A stretch of 59,792 bases of DNA from a bacterium (GTDB lineage: Bacteria; Armatimonadota; UBA5829): the NCBI GenBank assembly GCA_021373255.1, contig JAJFTD010000029.1, forward strand, positions 1-59,792. Reading direction: 5' to 3'. Numbering within the stretch: the stretch's first letter is position 1; each line of letters begins with the position of its first letter. The notes under the pieces were generated by a model that had not been told where the DNA came from, searched no databases, and saw nothing but the letters and a program-made list of their open reading frames with translations. A program made the position numbers and the translations under genes. Shown in pieces: positions 1 through 9,291 of this stretch.

Positions 1-846
1 TGGCACGACCGTGAAGAGCGCGGATGCCACCCATTGGCGAGTTGCCTGATAAGTGATTGCCTGGAGAAAGGTTTGGACTACGATAGGGGTGGTGCTCGTT
101 ATAATTGGGTCGAGAACTCGTTTGTGGGTCTTGCAAACCTCGCGGACAGCATGATGGCGATAAAAATGCTGGTCTATGAACAGGGAGAGCTTTCACTCAA
201 TGAGTTCAGAACTGCATTAAAAGCAGACTATAAGGGCTATGAAGAGCTCCTCGCGCGTATAATCAACATTATTCCCAGCTACGGCTGCGACAATGACGAA
301 GTCGACGCAATAGTGGCTGAGTGGGCAGATTTCCTTGGAGAAACAACTGAGTCAAATGTTGTCGGCCTCCATCGCTATGTTCCGGGATTTTTCTGTTGGA
401 TTATGCACGGACTAATGGGCGCGCAAATGGGAGCGACCCCGGATGGGCGCAGGGCTGGTCTCGCTCTGGCTGATGGCGCTGGCGCGGCGCAGGGCAGGGA
501 AACATGTGGGCCAACCGCTGCCATTCTCTCTACAACTAAATGGAATCACATCAAGGCTATCGGAGGGGTAGTGCACAACCTCAAGCTGTCGAAGAATTCG
601 CTCAGCGGCGATAGCAACCAGAAAGCTCTGAAAAGCCTGATCGAGACATATCTTCGTAGGGGTGGATTCGAAATCCAGATCAATGCGGTGAGCGCCGATA
701 CCCTGCGCGATGCACAGTTACATCCCGAGGACTATGCGGACCTAGTCGTCCGTGTAGCAGGTTATTCCGACTACTTCACGCACCTGGACCCGGTCCTCCA
801 AGCGGAAGTCATAGCGAGAACAGAGCATGATGGCTTCGGTTCCTGA
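1..846 (+). CDS. Glycyl radical enzyme, C-terminal part (5' truncated by window edge)
   Basis: The frame is open from base 1, so the gene begins upstream and about 280 C-terminal residues are present. Family members (pyruvate formate-lyase, glycerol/diol dehydratase, choline lyase and relatives) use a glycyl radical to start radical chemistry on small substrates under anoxia. Two family signatures are visible: a GGARYN motif near the start, and the radical-bearing loop RVAGYSDYF followed by the typical ending QAEVIARTEHDGFG. The radical glycine is the G of VAGYS. The active-site cysteine region lies outside the window, so the substrate cannot be named. No activating enzyme is visible here; it may lie upstream. 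The gene converges with the histidine kinase on the other strand. Family assignment is secure, subfamily is not. Confidence 0.92.
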   Translation, partial: WHDREERGCHPLASCLISDCLEKGLDYDRGGARYNWVENSFVGLANLADSMMAIKMLVYEQGELSLNEFRTALKADYKGYEELLARIINIIPSYGCDNDEVDAIVAEWADFLGETTESNVVGLHRYVPGFFCWIMHGLMGAQMGATPDGRRAGLALADGAGAAQGRETCGPTAAILSTTKWNHIKAIGGVVHNLKLSKNSLSGDSNQKALKSLIETYLRRGGFEIQINAVSADTLRDAQLHPEDYADLVVRVAGYSDYFTHLDPVLQAEVIARTEHDGFGS

Positions 847-851
847 GCAAT

Positions 852-3125
852 TTATTGAGCATTCAAGGTCGGTGCATAAAGTGTGAATGCGGTGCCGAGG
901 TCTTTCTCACTGGATACGGTCAGGGTTGCGTTGATTGTCTCTACCATTGTGGCAACAATAGCCAGCCCTAGACCGAACCCGGTTGCTTTGTGCTTGCGCG
1001 GGTAATCGAGCTGTTGGAACTCGTCGAAGATAGTTTCCAAGTCAGATTGTGCGATACCCATTCCTGAATCCACAACTATGATCTCAGTTCCTTCAGTGTT
1101 ACTGGTCACCTTAATCTCGATCGTACCGCTTTCAGTGAATTTGACGGCGTTGGAAAGCAGGTTGGTAATAATGATGCTGAGTTTGTCGCCATCGTACATG
1201 CCCAAAGGCCTGTTTGTCGGCTGATCCACCAGCACATCGATGCCCTTTATCCGTGCCTGGGGTAAAATCGATGATATCGCTTTATCTATAATCAAGCAAG
1301 GATTGCATGCTCTTGGCCGAATAGCTACTGTGCCGCTCTTCAAGCGTGCGACTTCGAGAACTCCACTTACCAACTCCAACAGGTGATCCGAACTCGTCAT
1401 TACACGATGCAGCAGTGATTTCTGTTCATCGCTGATTGGCCCGGCCACACCTTCCAATAACATCGCAACATATCCCTTAACCGCAGTGAGAGGAGTTCTG
1501 ATTTCGTGAGTAACATTGTTAAGGAATTCACGCTGTAGCTCGTAAGCGCTTGCCAGGTCATCGTGAGCCTTCTGAAGGGCTCTAACCGCCATTACTCTTC
1601 CGGTAATATCGAATATGATGCCATCGATGTAAAGAGTATGTCCATCCGCGTCATACACAGCCTGGCCTTTCTCCATAACCCATTTTGAAGAACCGTCTGC
1701 GTGCACAACACGATACTCAACAACATAGTTTTTTCCTGACATCGCGCCAGCCTTAACAGCATCAGTGACACGTTGGGTATCTTCAGGGTGGATCACGCTG
1801 ACAAAGCTTCTTACTGCATTTCCAATGAACTCCATCGCAGGATAACCAGTTAGATCTTCTATCTCGTAGCTCAGATATTGCATAGTCAATTGCTCATCGT
1901 ATTTGCATCTGAATACGGCTCCGGGGATGTTGGCGACGAGTGTTCGGAAACGCTTTTCACTTTTTTTCAAGGCTTTACCAGCGAGTTTGTTTTCGGTGAT
2001 GTCGCGACCGACAGCCTGAATCTCGACCATATTGCCGCTGCTGTCCAGAATTGCACAATCTTCCCAGGCGAGCCAACGCCAGCCTTGAACCGTCATTGCG
2101 CGCTGTTCCATAGTGGCTCTATATGGAGGCTCATCTAACAATTCCATTGCAGCAAGCGTTGATGGCAAATCGTCTGTGTGGACAAGTGGGACGAAAGATG
2201 AGCCGATAAGTTCCTCAGCAGACTTACCAAACATTCTACAATAGGCATTGTTAACAAATGTGAACCGACCGTCAGGAGTGGTTCGCACAATCAGATCCTG
2301 TTGAGACTCAATCAAACCTCGATAACGTGTCTCGCTTCTTCGCAGAGCAGCCTCAGCCTTTTTTTGCTCGGAAATACCAGTGAAGATTGTGTTGACACAG
2401 CACCAGCCATCAACTTCACTGTAAACCGGCTGCCAAGAGAGTGAAACCCACATAGTGCTGCTGTCTTTGCGTATGAATCTGGTTTCGCAAGTTCCAGAAG
2501 TCGGATTGTCGGAAAATGCAAGGTCATAGCAACGGTGGGCTTCAGTTTCGTCGGGGTGAAATAGATTGATTTTCTGACAGAGCTCTTCAATAGAATAACC
2601 AGTGAGCTTGCTTGCCTTGCTGTTCACATACTTAATAGTACCATTATGATCGGTAAGCATGGCTCCCGCCGGCATCTGTTCGATTAAGGTCCGGTAGAGT
2701 CGTTCGGACCCACGTAGCGCCTCAAGATGCTTCTCGCGCTCAGTAACATCTTTAACGATCAATACTGACAGGATCGGCTCGCTCGGCCACCACGGCATTA
2801 TGCTTACTTCTACCCGCAACAGTTCGCCATTCTTGCATCTGCAATCATAGATAGCTGAGTCTGTAGGTGTGTCACCCGATATTCGACGAGCCAAACGTTC
2901 ATTGGCAATGGGCAGATATTCAGGAGTGACGAATAAAGTAGGCATTTTCCCGATTAATTCGTCTTTACTAGCACAGCCTAGAAGAAGAGCGGTGCGATCA
3001 TTGGCCTCGACAATTGTCGACCCTTGTATTGCGACAAGGGCATCATATGTGTTTCCAATTACAAAATCACGCAGAGCCTTCGGTATTTCGGGGTTGGGAT
3101 TATTCTTAGTATATTTGCTATTCAA
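852..3125 (-). CDS. Cytosolic multi-PAS sensor histidine kinase
   Basis: A 757-residue protein with no signal peptide or membrane segment, so probably a soluble sensor kinase. Four PAS/PAC units lie at about residues 15-135, 138-260, 262-385 and 388-512, joined by helical linkers. The HisKA domain follows with the phospho-acceptor histidine in NVTHEIRTPL near residue 540. The HATPase_c domain near residues 640-755 carries an N box (LLSNAVKF), a G1 box (VVDSGMGI) and a G2 motif (GFGLGLAIV). All catalytic motifs are present. No response regulator gene is adjacent, so this is an orphan kinase here. It converges on the glycyl radical enzyme gene with a 5-base gap. The ligand is unknown; PAS domains commonly bind heme, flavin or small metabolites. 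Confidence 0.93.
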   Translation of the reverse strand: MNSKYTKNNPNPEIPKALRDFVIGNTYDALVAIQGSTIVEANDRTALLLGCASKDELIGKMPTLFVTPEYLPIANERLARRISGDTPTDSAIYDCRCKNGELLRVEVSIMPWWPSEPILSVLIVKDVTEREKHLEALRGSERLYRTLIEQMPAGAMLTDHNGTIKYVNSKASKLTGYSIEELCQKINLFHPDETEAHRCYDLAFSDNPTSGTCETRFIRKDSSTMWVSLSWQPVYSEVDGWCCVNTIFTGISEQKKAEAALRRSETRYRGLIESQQDLIVRTTPDGRFTFVNNAYCRMFGKSAEELIGSSFVPLVHTDDLPSTLAAMELLDEPPYRATMEQRAMTVQGWRWLAWEDCAILDSSGNMVEIQAVGRDITENKLAGKALKKSEKRFRTLVANIPGAVFRCKYDEQLTMQYLSYEIEDLTGYPAMEFIGNAVRSFVSVIHPEDTQRVTDAVKAGAMSGKNYVVEYRVVHADGSSKWVMEKGQAVYDADGHTLYIDGIIFDITGRVMAVRALQKAHDDLASAYELQREFLNNVTHEIRTPLTAVKGYVAMLLEGVAGPISDEQKSLLHRVMTSSDHLLELVSGVLEVARLKSGTVAIRPRACNPCLIIDKAISSILPQARIKGIDVLVDQPTNRPLGMYDGDKLSIIITNLLSNAVKFTESGTIEIKVTSNTEGTEIIVVDSGMGIAQSDLETIFDEFQQLDYPRKHKATGFGLGLAIVATMVETINATLTVSSEKDLGTAFTLYAPTLNAQ

Positions 3126-3328
3126 TGAAATGACCTCGTTGCCAATGCCCGTTCTATCTTTTCACCTACTAGAATTTACGAGACCATTGCTCTGCTGTCA
3201 ATCAAAAAAACAAATTCGTGTGAGTGAATTTCAAATTATCTTGCCTGCAACGGCTAATACTGCTAGCATGATATAGTTCGGGTTAATCCCGCAGATGCAG
3301 ATAATACCTGGAGGTGCGATCGGCTGTT

Positions 3329-4093
3329 ATGCTTTTCTCAAAAGGAAACAAAGCCGCAGGCAACAAGCAGAACACCATTGTTGCTGTTGTAGCTATAGTG
3401 CTAATTCTCGGTGCCGGATTTATGGTTGCTCGGAATTTCATGGGCAGTTCTACCCCCAGTCCTACAGGACCGGAAGGAATGCCGTCTATGCCTATGGGAC
3501 CCGGTGGGCCACCTTCATCGCCAGGAATGCCGGGTGCGCCTGGAGCGCCATCGGCTGAACAGAGTGGTGCACCAGTAGGACCTCCAGGTGCACCAGCGCC
3601 TGCTGCTCCATCTCCAGCGCCCGCGCCGTCGTCTCCAAGCCCTGCTGCGCCTGCCGGTCCCAGTGCTGCCAAGCCTGCAGCAAAGGCTATTACGACAAAG
3701 AGCATGAAAGTTTTCAGCTCTGTGACTATCAATTATCCAGAGAAATGGAAAGTCGGAATAGCTCCGGGTAACACCGCAGCAATTTTTACAGACGGTAGTG
3801 CGACACTTGAGGTCCATTCGCCTAATCCTAAGGCGACATCAGCCCAGGAAATCGCACAATCAGCAATGAAATCGTTGCTTGCTGGCGGATCGGTGATAAG
3901 CAGTGGTACTGGTAAAGCTGGAGGACAGGATACATATTGGTACCAAGTCAGCCGTGGTGGTCAGAGAGTGCGTGTGGTCGGCGTAGACGGCCCCACTCGA
4001 ATCGTTCTCATCGAGCGTGCTCCAGCTAGCCGCTTTACAGGCTATGCAGGCGTATTTAGCCAGCTAGAAGAAAAGATAATGTTTTCAAAATGA
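3329..4093 (+). CDS. Membrane-anchored protein with Pro/Gly/Ala-rich linker
   Basis: Unrecognised family. An N-terminal membrane segment (about residues 15-33, VAVVAIVLILGAG) is followed by a low-complexity linker of roughly 90 residues rich in Pro, Gly, Ala and Ser (MPMGPGGPPSSPGMPG is typical). A globular C-terminal domain of about 120 residues begins near KVFSSVTINYPEKWKV. That domain resembles the small domains (PsbP/DUF1795-like) that begin with a 'YP..W' strand, which is inference only. The start ATG at 3329 is preferred over the GTG at 3314 because the GTG overlaps the ribosome site GGAGGTG at 3310-3316. The linker has imperfect collagen-like GxP triplets but no regular repeat. It probably acts outside the membrane, tethered by the N-terminus. 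Confidence 0.75.
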   Translation: MLFSKGNKAAGNKQNTIVAVVAIVLILGAGFMVARNFMGSSTPSPTGPEGMPSMPMGPGGPPSSPGMPGAPGAPSAEQSGAPVGPPGAPAPAAPSPAPAPSSPSPAAPAGPSAAKPAAKAITTKSMKVFSSVTINYPEKWKVGIAPGNTAAIFTDGSATLEVHSPNPKATSAQEIAQSAMKSLLAGGSVISSGTGKAGGQDTYWYQVSRGGQRVRVVGVDGPTRIVLIERAPASRFTGYAGVFSQLEEKIMFSK

Positions 4094-4127
4094 GACAAGA
4101 ATTCCCTTGCTTGCGTGGAGATATCCG

Positions 4128-4157
4128 TTGACTAAGAATGGGTAAGGATGCTATAAT
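4128..4157 (+). promoter_or_regulatory. Sigma-70-type promoter of tRNA-Leu
   Basis: TTGACT at 4128-4133 and a perfect TATAAT at 4152-4157 are separated by 18 bases. The tRNA 5' end lies 20 bases after the -10 box, as expected for a dedicated tRNA promoter. Confidence 0.85.
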
Positions 4158-4177
4158 ATCAACGCAATAAGGGAAAT

Positions 4178-4263
4178 GCCGAAGTGGCGGAATGGCAGAC
4201 GCGCATGGTTCAGGACCATGTGCCCGCAAGGGTGTGCGAGTTCGACTCTCGCCTTCGGCACCA
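4178..4263 (+). tRNA. tRNA-Leu (anticodon CAG)
   Basis: A class II tRNA with a 7-bp acceptor stem (GCCGAAG/CTTCGGC), discriminator A and an encoded CCA (4261-4263). The anticodon loop TTCAGGA holds CAG. A variable arm (TGCCCGCAAGGGTGT) and a TTCGACT T-loop are present. It is followed directly by a tyrosine recombinase gene, an arrangement typical of integration at the 3' end of tRNA genes. Confidence 0.97.
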
Positions 4264-4278
4264 TTGAGCTCAGAATTA

Positions 4279-4320
4279 AACCATGTGAGGTAGTGGATAA
4301 GCCAACTTCCTCACATGGTT
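4279..4320 (+). terminator. 12-bp hairpin after tRNA-Leu, possible terminator
   Basis: AACCATGTGAGG (4279-4290) and CCTCACATGGTT (4309-4320) form a perfect 12-bp inverted repeat with an 18-base loop, followed by the T-rich stretch CTTGTTTTG. It could terminate the tRNA transcript. The long loop and the position next to an integrase also fit a recombinase-binding or attachment-site element. I saw no second copy of the tRNA 3' end downstream. Confidence 0.5.
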
Positions 4321-4373
4321 CTTGTTTTGTACGAACTTCCTTGCATGGTTCGGCTGGCCTGTAAATCCACCAT

Positions 4374-5357
4374 ATGGAGATACAGGAAATGGCAACCGGA
4401 CAACTCATCAGAATCGATGCTTTCAACTCACTGGCGGAGGATATGTCAGCGGCAATCGAGGCTTTTCTCAGCTACTGTCAGTCGAAGAACCTGTCCAACA
4501 ACACCATCATCTACTACCGCTACAGGCTTGAGTCTTTTAGACGCTACATCGACAAGAATGCCCCCGGAACTACCCCACTGAATCTGAACGCTCCACTTAT
4601 CCGTGGCTTCATCGCCGACGAGTCCAAACGCAGCAGCCCGTCCACTGCCAACCACTCTGTGATAAGCCTCAAGGCATTCTTCAACTACCTGATAAAAGAC
4701 GGCTTCCTCGACCGGAGCCCGATGGCTGGCGTCGAGAAGTTGAAGCAGAGAAAGGCGATAATACAGACGTTCAGCTTGGAGCAGATTGAGGCATTACTCG
4801 CCACCTGCGAGAAGAGCTTCGCTGGAATCCGTGACCGAGCTATCGTCCTGCTGCTGCTCGACTGCGGCCTCAGGGCAAGTGAACTCTGCGACATCAAGCT
4901 TGACGATGTCAACTGGACTGAGCAGACGATTCTGATCTGCGGCAAGGGAGATAAGGAGAGGCTGATATCGTACGGTCAGACGGCTAGGTCGGCGCTATCC
5001 CAGTATCTCGCCCGCCGAGGAGAGCTCAACGTCAGAAACCTTTTCGTGTCCTGCTACGCTGAGCCCATAAATCGTTATCGATTGCTCGAGATGATCAAGG
5101 AGAGATGCTCTGCAGCCAATATCTCAGGGCTCCGGTGCAGCCCACATACTTTGCGCCACACCTTTGCCGTGCACTACCTGCGTAACGGCGGGGACGTATT
5201 CTCACTACAGAAGATACTTGGGCATTCAGACCTAGCGATGACCCGGCGCTACGTCGAGTTGTCGGAGATGGATGTGAGAGAAAAGCACCGGGCATACTCA
5301 CCTGCTGACAGGATTCGGGTGGCCAGTTCATCGGCGAGAAGAGAGAGATTGCGGTGA
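4374..5357 (+). CDS. Tyrosine recombinase / phage-type integrase
   Basis: A 327-residue XerC/XerD-like site-specific recombinase. The N-terminal SAM-like core-binding domain (about 20-110) is followed by the catalytic domain (about 130-310). Visible catalytic residues are the first Arg in DCGLRASELCD, the HxLR box HTLRHTF, the later His in LGHSDLAMTRRYVEL and the nucleophilic Tyr in RRYVEL. All are intact, so an active enzyme is likely. It starts about 110 bases after the tRNA-Leu gene, suggesting that it is the integrase of an element inserted at that tRNA. A second start at 4389 is possible. A frameshifted relative follows 60 bases downstream. Confidence 0.9.
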   Translation: MEIQEMATGQLIRIDAFNSLAEDMSAAIEAFLSYCQSKNLSNNTIIYYRYRLESFRRYIDKNAPGTTPLNLNAPLIRGFIADESKRSSPSTANHSVISLKAFFNYLIKDGFLDRSPMAGVEKLKQRKAIIQTFSLEQIEALLATCEKSFAGIRDRAIVLLLLDCGLRASELCDIKLDDVNWTEQTILICGKGDKERLISYGQTARSALSQYLARRGELNVRNLFVSCYAEPINRYRLLEMIKERCSAANISGLRCSPHTLRHTFAVHYLRNGGDVFSLQKILGHSDLAMTRRYVELSEMDVREKHRAYSPADRIRVASSSARRERLR

Positions 5358-5418
5358 ATAGATGTGATCGCCTCCCCACTGATTAGTCGCTAGCTTGCTG
5401 CTTTCGCTGTCAAACGGC

Positions 5419-6106
5419 ATGAACGAAAACACGGCATTGGCAAGGACAGGAACAGCAGTCGAAATCACTAAGAGGGCAGACAATCACCCTGCTGTGGTGT
5501 ATATTATGAGCCTTGCCCCTGGTTCTCGGCGCACGATGAAGGAAGCCACAGCGAGAGCACTGACCAACGGCCAACAAGATGCCATAACGCTTGATTGGCC
5601 GTCTCTGCGTCATCAGCACACAGCAGCCATTCGGGAGGAGTTGGCGTCGAAGTATGCACCAGCCACTGCAAACAAGATGCTGAGTGCCTTACGCGGGGTT
5701 CTGAAGGAGGCATGGCGGCTTGGGCTGATGACTGCCGAAGACTACCAATGCGCCGCCGATCTGAAAGCCGTCAAAGGTGAGAAACTACCTTGTGGCCGGG
5801 CACTATCCCATGGGGAAGTTCGTGCTCTATTTGAGGTATGCGCCAAAGATACTTCGGCTGCTGGTGTAAGAGACGCCGCCTTACTTGTAGTGCTGTATGG
5901 TGCCGGTGTGCGGAGATCGGAAGCGGCGGCATTGAAGCTGGAGGACTTCGACCAAGAGAGGTACTATCATTATCCGCTCTGGGAAAGGTAGTAAAGACCG
6001 CATTGTATACGCGACCAACGGAAGCCGTGATTCCTTGCCGCAAGTTGTGTTAACGCAAATGGAACATGTCAAGTTTGAGTTATGCGCGAGTGGCTGCTAT
6101 ACTTAG
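5419..6106 (+). pseudogene. Second tyrosine recombinase, frameshifted and truncated
   Basis: The first frame codes for a core-binding domain and the start of the catalytic domain, including the first catalytic Arg region (LYGAGVRRSEAAAL). At about 5955-5960 the family continuation, GTIIIRSGKGSKDR, moves to the next frame, so one base has been gained or lost. The shifted frame then stops at 6104-6106, before the HxxR box, the second His and the Tyr nucleophile. The gene therefore has both a frameshift and a missing 3' half. It lies between the intact recombinase and the UbiA operon, and is consistent with a decayed multi-recombinase mobile element. Confidence 0.85.
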
Positions 6107-6127
6107 CTGAGTTGGGAGGCTCACAAC

Positions 6128-7091
6128 ATGGCATTTGCACGTGCGTATATCAAGTCAACGCGTCTGTACTATGCGTTTGTCACGGGCATTGCCGGTTGGG
6201 TTGGTGTGTCGTCTTACCACTGGCTGATGCCTGGGCATGTGAACTACACCCGCAGCTCGATTATCCTGGCGATGCTCTTCCTGAGCTGGGGAATCAACCA
6301 GATATTCAACGACTACCTTGGCCTCCCGGAAGACCGAATCAACGCTCCCAACCGGCCGATGGTCACCGGCGAACTCAATGCCAAATGGTCCCTATGGCTA
6401 TCCAGTGCACTGCTTATTGGCGTGCTCATTGTTTCGTTCTACCTCAATCCCTGGTCACTCATTCCTGTGATTGCTGGAGTCCTGCTGAACATACTCTATG
6501 AATACGCCAAAGCCTGGTCTCTTATTGGCAATCTGATATTCGGGCTTTCGATCGCGATGTGCACAGCATACGGCTTCCTGGCTGCCGGTCCGAACCCGGA
6601 TCCTGTATTTACCTCCAATCGCATCTGCGCATTTGTTCTGGTGGCCATCCTCAACGGCTTGATGACTTACTACACCTATTTCAAGGATTATGAAGGCGAC
6701 AAGTCCGCAGGTAAGAGGACGTTTATCGTAAAGCACGGTCTGAAGGTGGCTAGGCAGGCGGGTATAGTCGGCGCGTTCCTTCCGACCCTGGGCTTATCTT
6801 CTCTTTCTATCCCTGGGATGGATGACCCTGAAGAACATACTCTTCAAGCAACAGTTTGTGTTCTGTGCGCTGATGACTATCTTTCTCCAGTTGTGGACGG
6901 CTGTGCTTTTCTACCGAAGTCCGGCGGGAGAACGAACGTACTTCGGCTTGGTTACGAATATTCGAGCCTGTGTGGCAGGCCAGATCACCCTTATTGCTAT
7001 CTTCAACGGCACTCTGGCGCTCTATCTGTTCTCCGCAAGCTATGTCTTCATCGGTTTCCTGTTTGACTTGTATAAAGACACGAAGGCATGA
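6128..7091 (+). pseudogene. UbiA-family prenyltransferase with one frameshift
   Basis: UbiA enzymes are polytopic membrane proteins that join an isoprenoid diphosphate to an aromatic or lipid acceptor. The first motif is visible as NQIFNDYLGLPEDRIN (N-D-x-x-x-D type) near residue 60. The second Asp-rich motif is seen as YFKDYEGDKSAGKRT near residue 195, followed by further hydrophobic segments. Near 6790-6815 the frame moves: the last two membrane segments (from FKQQFVFCALM to FIGFLFDLYKD) are read in another frame ending at 7091. The ribosome site GGGAGG precedes ATG 6128. Because the rest is well kept, a sequencing or assembly error is possible; otherwise the protein loses its C-terminal helices. 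It is the first gene of a co-directional operon. Confidence 0.85.
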
Positions 7092-8371
7092 GCCACTACA
7101 TTACGGGATTCGGCAAGTTCGTGATCTACACCAGAATCGCGTTGGATGTGGCAGTTCGATATGCGCTGCGTCCACGCAGTTTTGGATGGTCACCGGTGGC
7201 CTATGTCCGCTTCCTGAGGCGTGCTTTGTTTCTGCTCCTTGCGTTCAGGCACAACAAAGTCGTTCGCGTAAGAACCGGCTACAAGCTTCATCTATACCTG
7301 CCCGCATTCCCTACGCCTGCATTCTATTACGCCATAGAGAGCAAGCTGATAAGAACTCCTGCGAGAGCCATTACTGTCGTCTTCTCGATGACGAAAGCCT
7401 GTTCATATCACTGTGAGCACTGCTATCAGCGCAAAGATGCCGGCCCTGACCTCGAAGATGAACTGCTGTGCAAGACTGCGCGAGCCATTCAGGACAATGG
7501 TGTGGCGATGTTCGATATAGAGGGCGGAGAACCCCTCGTTCGATATGAAAGGCTTTTGAAGCTATTGCGGTCTCTTGACGCTCGTTCGGAAGTCTGGATC
7601 AACACCACCGGCGCACAGCTCACGCCGATAATGCTGAATGAGCTTAAGGACGCCGGGCTTTTCGGGCTGATGGTTTCCGTGCACTCACCCGATCCTGCCG
7701 TTCATGACGCGTTCACTGGAGTCCCAGGTTCATTCGATATTGCTTGTGATGCACTGAGACTGTGCAGGGAGGTGGGTGTTGCGGCGGCGGTCAACTGCGT
7801 GCTTTCCGAAGACGAGGCTCGCGGTGATGGTCTTGCAAGGCTTATGGATCTTGCGCGGGATCTGGATGCGGACTACGTCCAGCTCATTCATCCCAAACCT
7901 GCCGGCAAATGGCTTGGAAAGCAGGATGGCATGCTGCTTGATCCTGTGTTGATAGAGTCTCTTCGCAAAGAGCACGTTCGATACAACAGCTGCGCCATGC
8001 ACGATTACCCCTCGCTTGCGGCACAGGTGTTCGAGGAAGCGGAGTCGATCCTGGGATGCACGTGCGGTGGGATCGACAGGTTCTATGTGAATGCGACTGG
8101 TGAGGTCCAACCGTGCGAGTTCCTGAATCTCTCATTTGGCAACGTAAGGCACGAGCCGTTTGAGGATATTTATAGCCGAATGCGCAGCTTTTTCCAGAGG
8201 CCTTGCTCGGATTGGCTCTGCTGCACGCAAGCGCAGGCGATCGAAGAGCAGTTCCGGCAGCACGGTCTTTCGCAGACACCTCTTCCGAAGGAAGTCTCGA
8301 AGCAACTGGCTCGGGAATGGGACCGTGGCAAGCCCACACCTCTTTACAAAAGGCTGGGCATCTACAAGTGA
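7088..8371 (+). CDS. Radical SAM protein with SPASM-like C-terminus
   Basis: A 427-residue enzyme. The radical SAM cluster motif CSYHCEHC is near residue 110, after an unusual N-terminal part of about 100 residues containing a hydrophobic stretch (RALFLLLAF). The S-adenosylmethionine-binding GGEP motif is present as EGGEPLVRY. A Cys-rich C-terminal region (CTCGGIDRFYVN, GEVQPCEFLN, a Cys pair near DWLCC) resembles SPASM or twitch auxiliary-cluster domains. ATG 7088 overlaps the UbiA stop codon, and the gene's own stop overlaps the next start, so translation is coupled. In this operon it may install a C-H or C-C modification on a lipid or prenylated intermediate; that role is inference. The substrate is unknown. 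Confidence 0.85.
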   Translation: MSHYITGFGKFVIYTRIALDVAVRYALRPRSFGWSPVAYVRFLRRALFLLLAFRHNKVVRVRTGYKLHLYLPAFPTPAFYYAIESKLIRTPARAITVVFSMTKACSYHCEHCYQRKDAGPDLEDELLCKTARAIQDNGVAMFDIEGGEPLVRYERLLKLLRSLDARSEVWINTTGAQLTPIMLNELKDAGLFGLMVSVHSPDPAVHDAFTGVPGSFDIACDALRLCREVGVAAAVNCVLSEDEARGDGLARLMDLARDLDADYVQLIHPKPAGKWLGKQDGMLLDPVLIESLRKEHVRYNSCAMHDYPSLAAQVFEEAESILGCTCGGIDRFYVNATGEVQPCEFLNLSFGNVRHEPFEDIYSRMRSFFQRPCSDWLCCTQAQAIEEQFRQHGLSQTPLPKEVSKQLAREWDRGKPTPLYKRLGIYK

Positions 8372-9291
8372 GTTACCTGCTGATTATGAACCCGGGCTCG
8401 CGCTCAGGCAGGGGAAAACGGCTCTGGAAGACGTGGGAATCGGGTCTGGATCGAGTGGGTGCCGAATATGCATGTGTATTCACGGATGGGATTGGCTATG
8501 CCATTGAGTTGGCACGCACTGCTGAAGCTGATGTGGTAGTAGCAGTCGGTGGCGATGGCACGATCAACGAAGTGCTCGATGGCGTTATGCAATCAGGCAA
8601 ACCGAATCTGCAGATGGGCGTGCTGTATTCAGGCACCAGCCCTGACTTCTGCCGTTTCCACGGAATCCCGATCGATCCGAAACAAGCGGTAGATGCTCTT
8701 GTCTCGGGCCGAGTCAACAAGGTGGATGTAGCACGGATTACCTATCATGATGCTGCTGGCAAAGAGCGAGTTGCGCACTTTGGATGCAGCTGCAATGTAG
8801 GGATGGGTGCATCGGTCGCTCGATTTGCCAACAAGTGGCGCAAATACCTCGGTGATATCCCCGGGACCGGGCTGGGAGTCGTCTCTGCAATTGCACAGAA
8901 TGATAGGTTGGATGTAAGCGTGGAGATCGACGGGAACTCATTCGGACTAGCCGAAGTCAACAATCTGACCATAGCGAAGAACCCCTATATAGCTTCGGGC
9001 CTGAGACTGCAGCTTGATCTCGGTCCCGACGACGGCAAGCTTGCCATAGTGGGAATCCACGGCAAGGGCCGAGCTGGAATACTGCGAATGCTGCCGAAGT
9101 TCTATTCTGGTTCGGTTGCGATTGACAGGGGTGTCTTCGTTAGAGAGTGCAGTTCGGTTGTTGTGTCCTCCAGAGAGCCGAGGGAGATAGAGTTCGATGG
9201 CGACCCTCGTGGCTATCTGCCTGTCCGCATAGAGATACTGCCCAAAGCTTTGAATCTGATAGGCGGCAATTCAGAGGTTTATAGCAAATGA
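8368..9291 (+). CDS. Diacylglycerol/sphingoid-kinase family lipid kinase
   Basis: A 307-residue protein with the DAGK catalytic fold. It opens with the strand YLLIMNPGSRSGRGK, has the nucleotide-binding motif AVGGDGTINEVLDGV near residue 60, a substrate loop SGTSPDFCR near residue 90, and a C-terminal beta-rich half ending in EFDGDPRGYLPVRIE. The GTG start at 8368 is inside the stop codon of the radical SAM gene (GTGA overlap) and begins exactly at the conserved domain edge; longer upstream starts would add non-homologous residues. It probably phosphorylates a lipid alcohol made by this operon, near the membrane. Diacylglycerol, a sphingoid base or an unusual lipid are all possible. Confidence 0.88.
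   Translation: MSYLLIMNPGSRSGRGKRLWKTWESGLDRVGAEYACVFTDGIGYAIELARTAEADVVVAVGGDGTINEVLDGVMQSGKPNLQMGVLYSGTSPDFCRFHGIPIDPKQAVDALVSGRVNKVDVARITYHDAAGKERVAHFGCSCNVGMGASVARFANKWRKYLGDIPGTGLGVVSAIAQNDRLDVSVEIDGNSFGLAEVNNLTIAKNPYIASGLRLQLDLGPDDGKLAIVGIHGKGRAGILRMLPKFYSGSVAIDRGVFVRECSSVVVSSREPREIEFDGDPRGYLPVRIEILPKALNLIGGNSEVYSK

Noticed and set aside
3480-3680. Open frames on the minus strand opposite the Pro/Gly-rich linker.
   Set aside because: They arise from the low-complexity GC-rich repeats of the real gene and lack starts with ribosome sites.
4091-4140. UGA at the end of the Pro/Gly-rich protein followed by 14 open codons.
   Set aside because: The extension is short, overlaps the tRNA promoter box and adds no recognisable domain.
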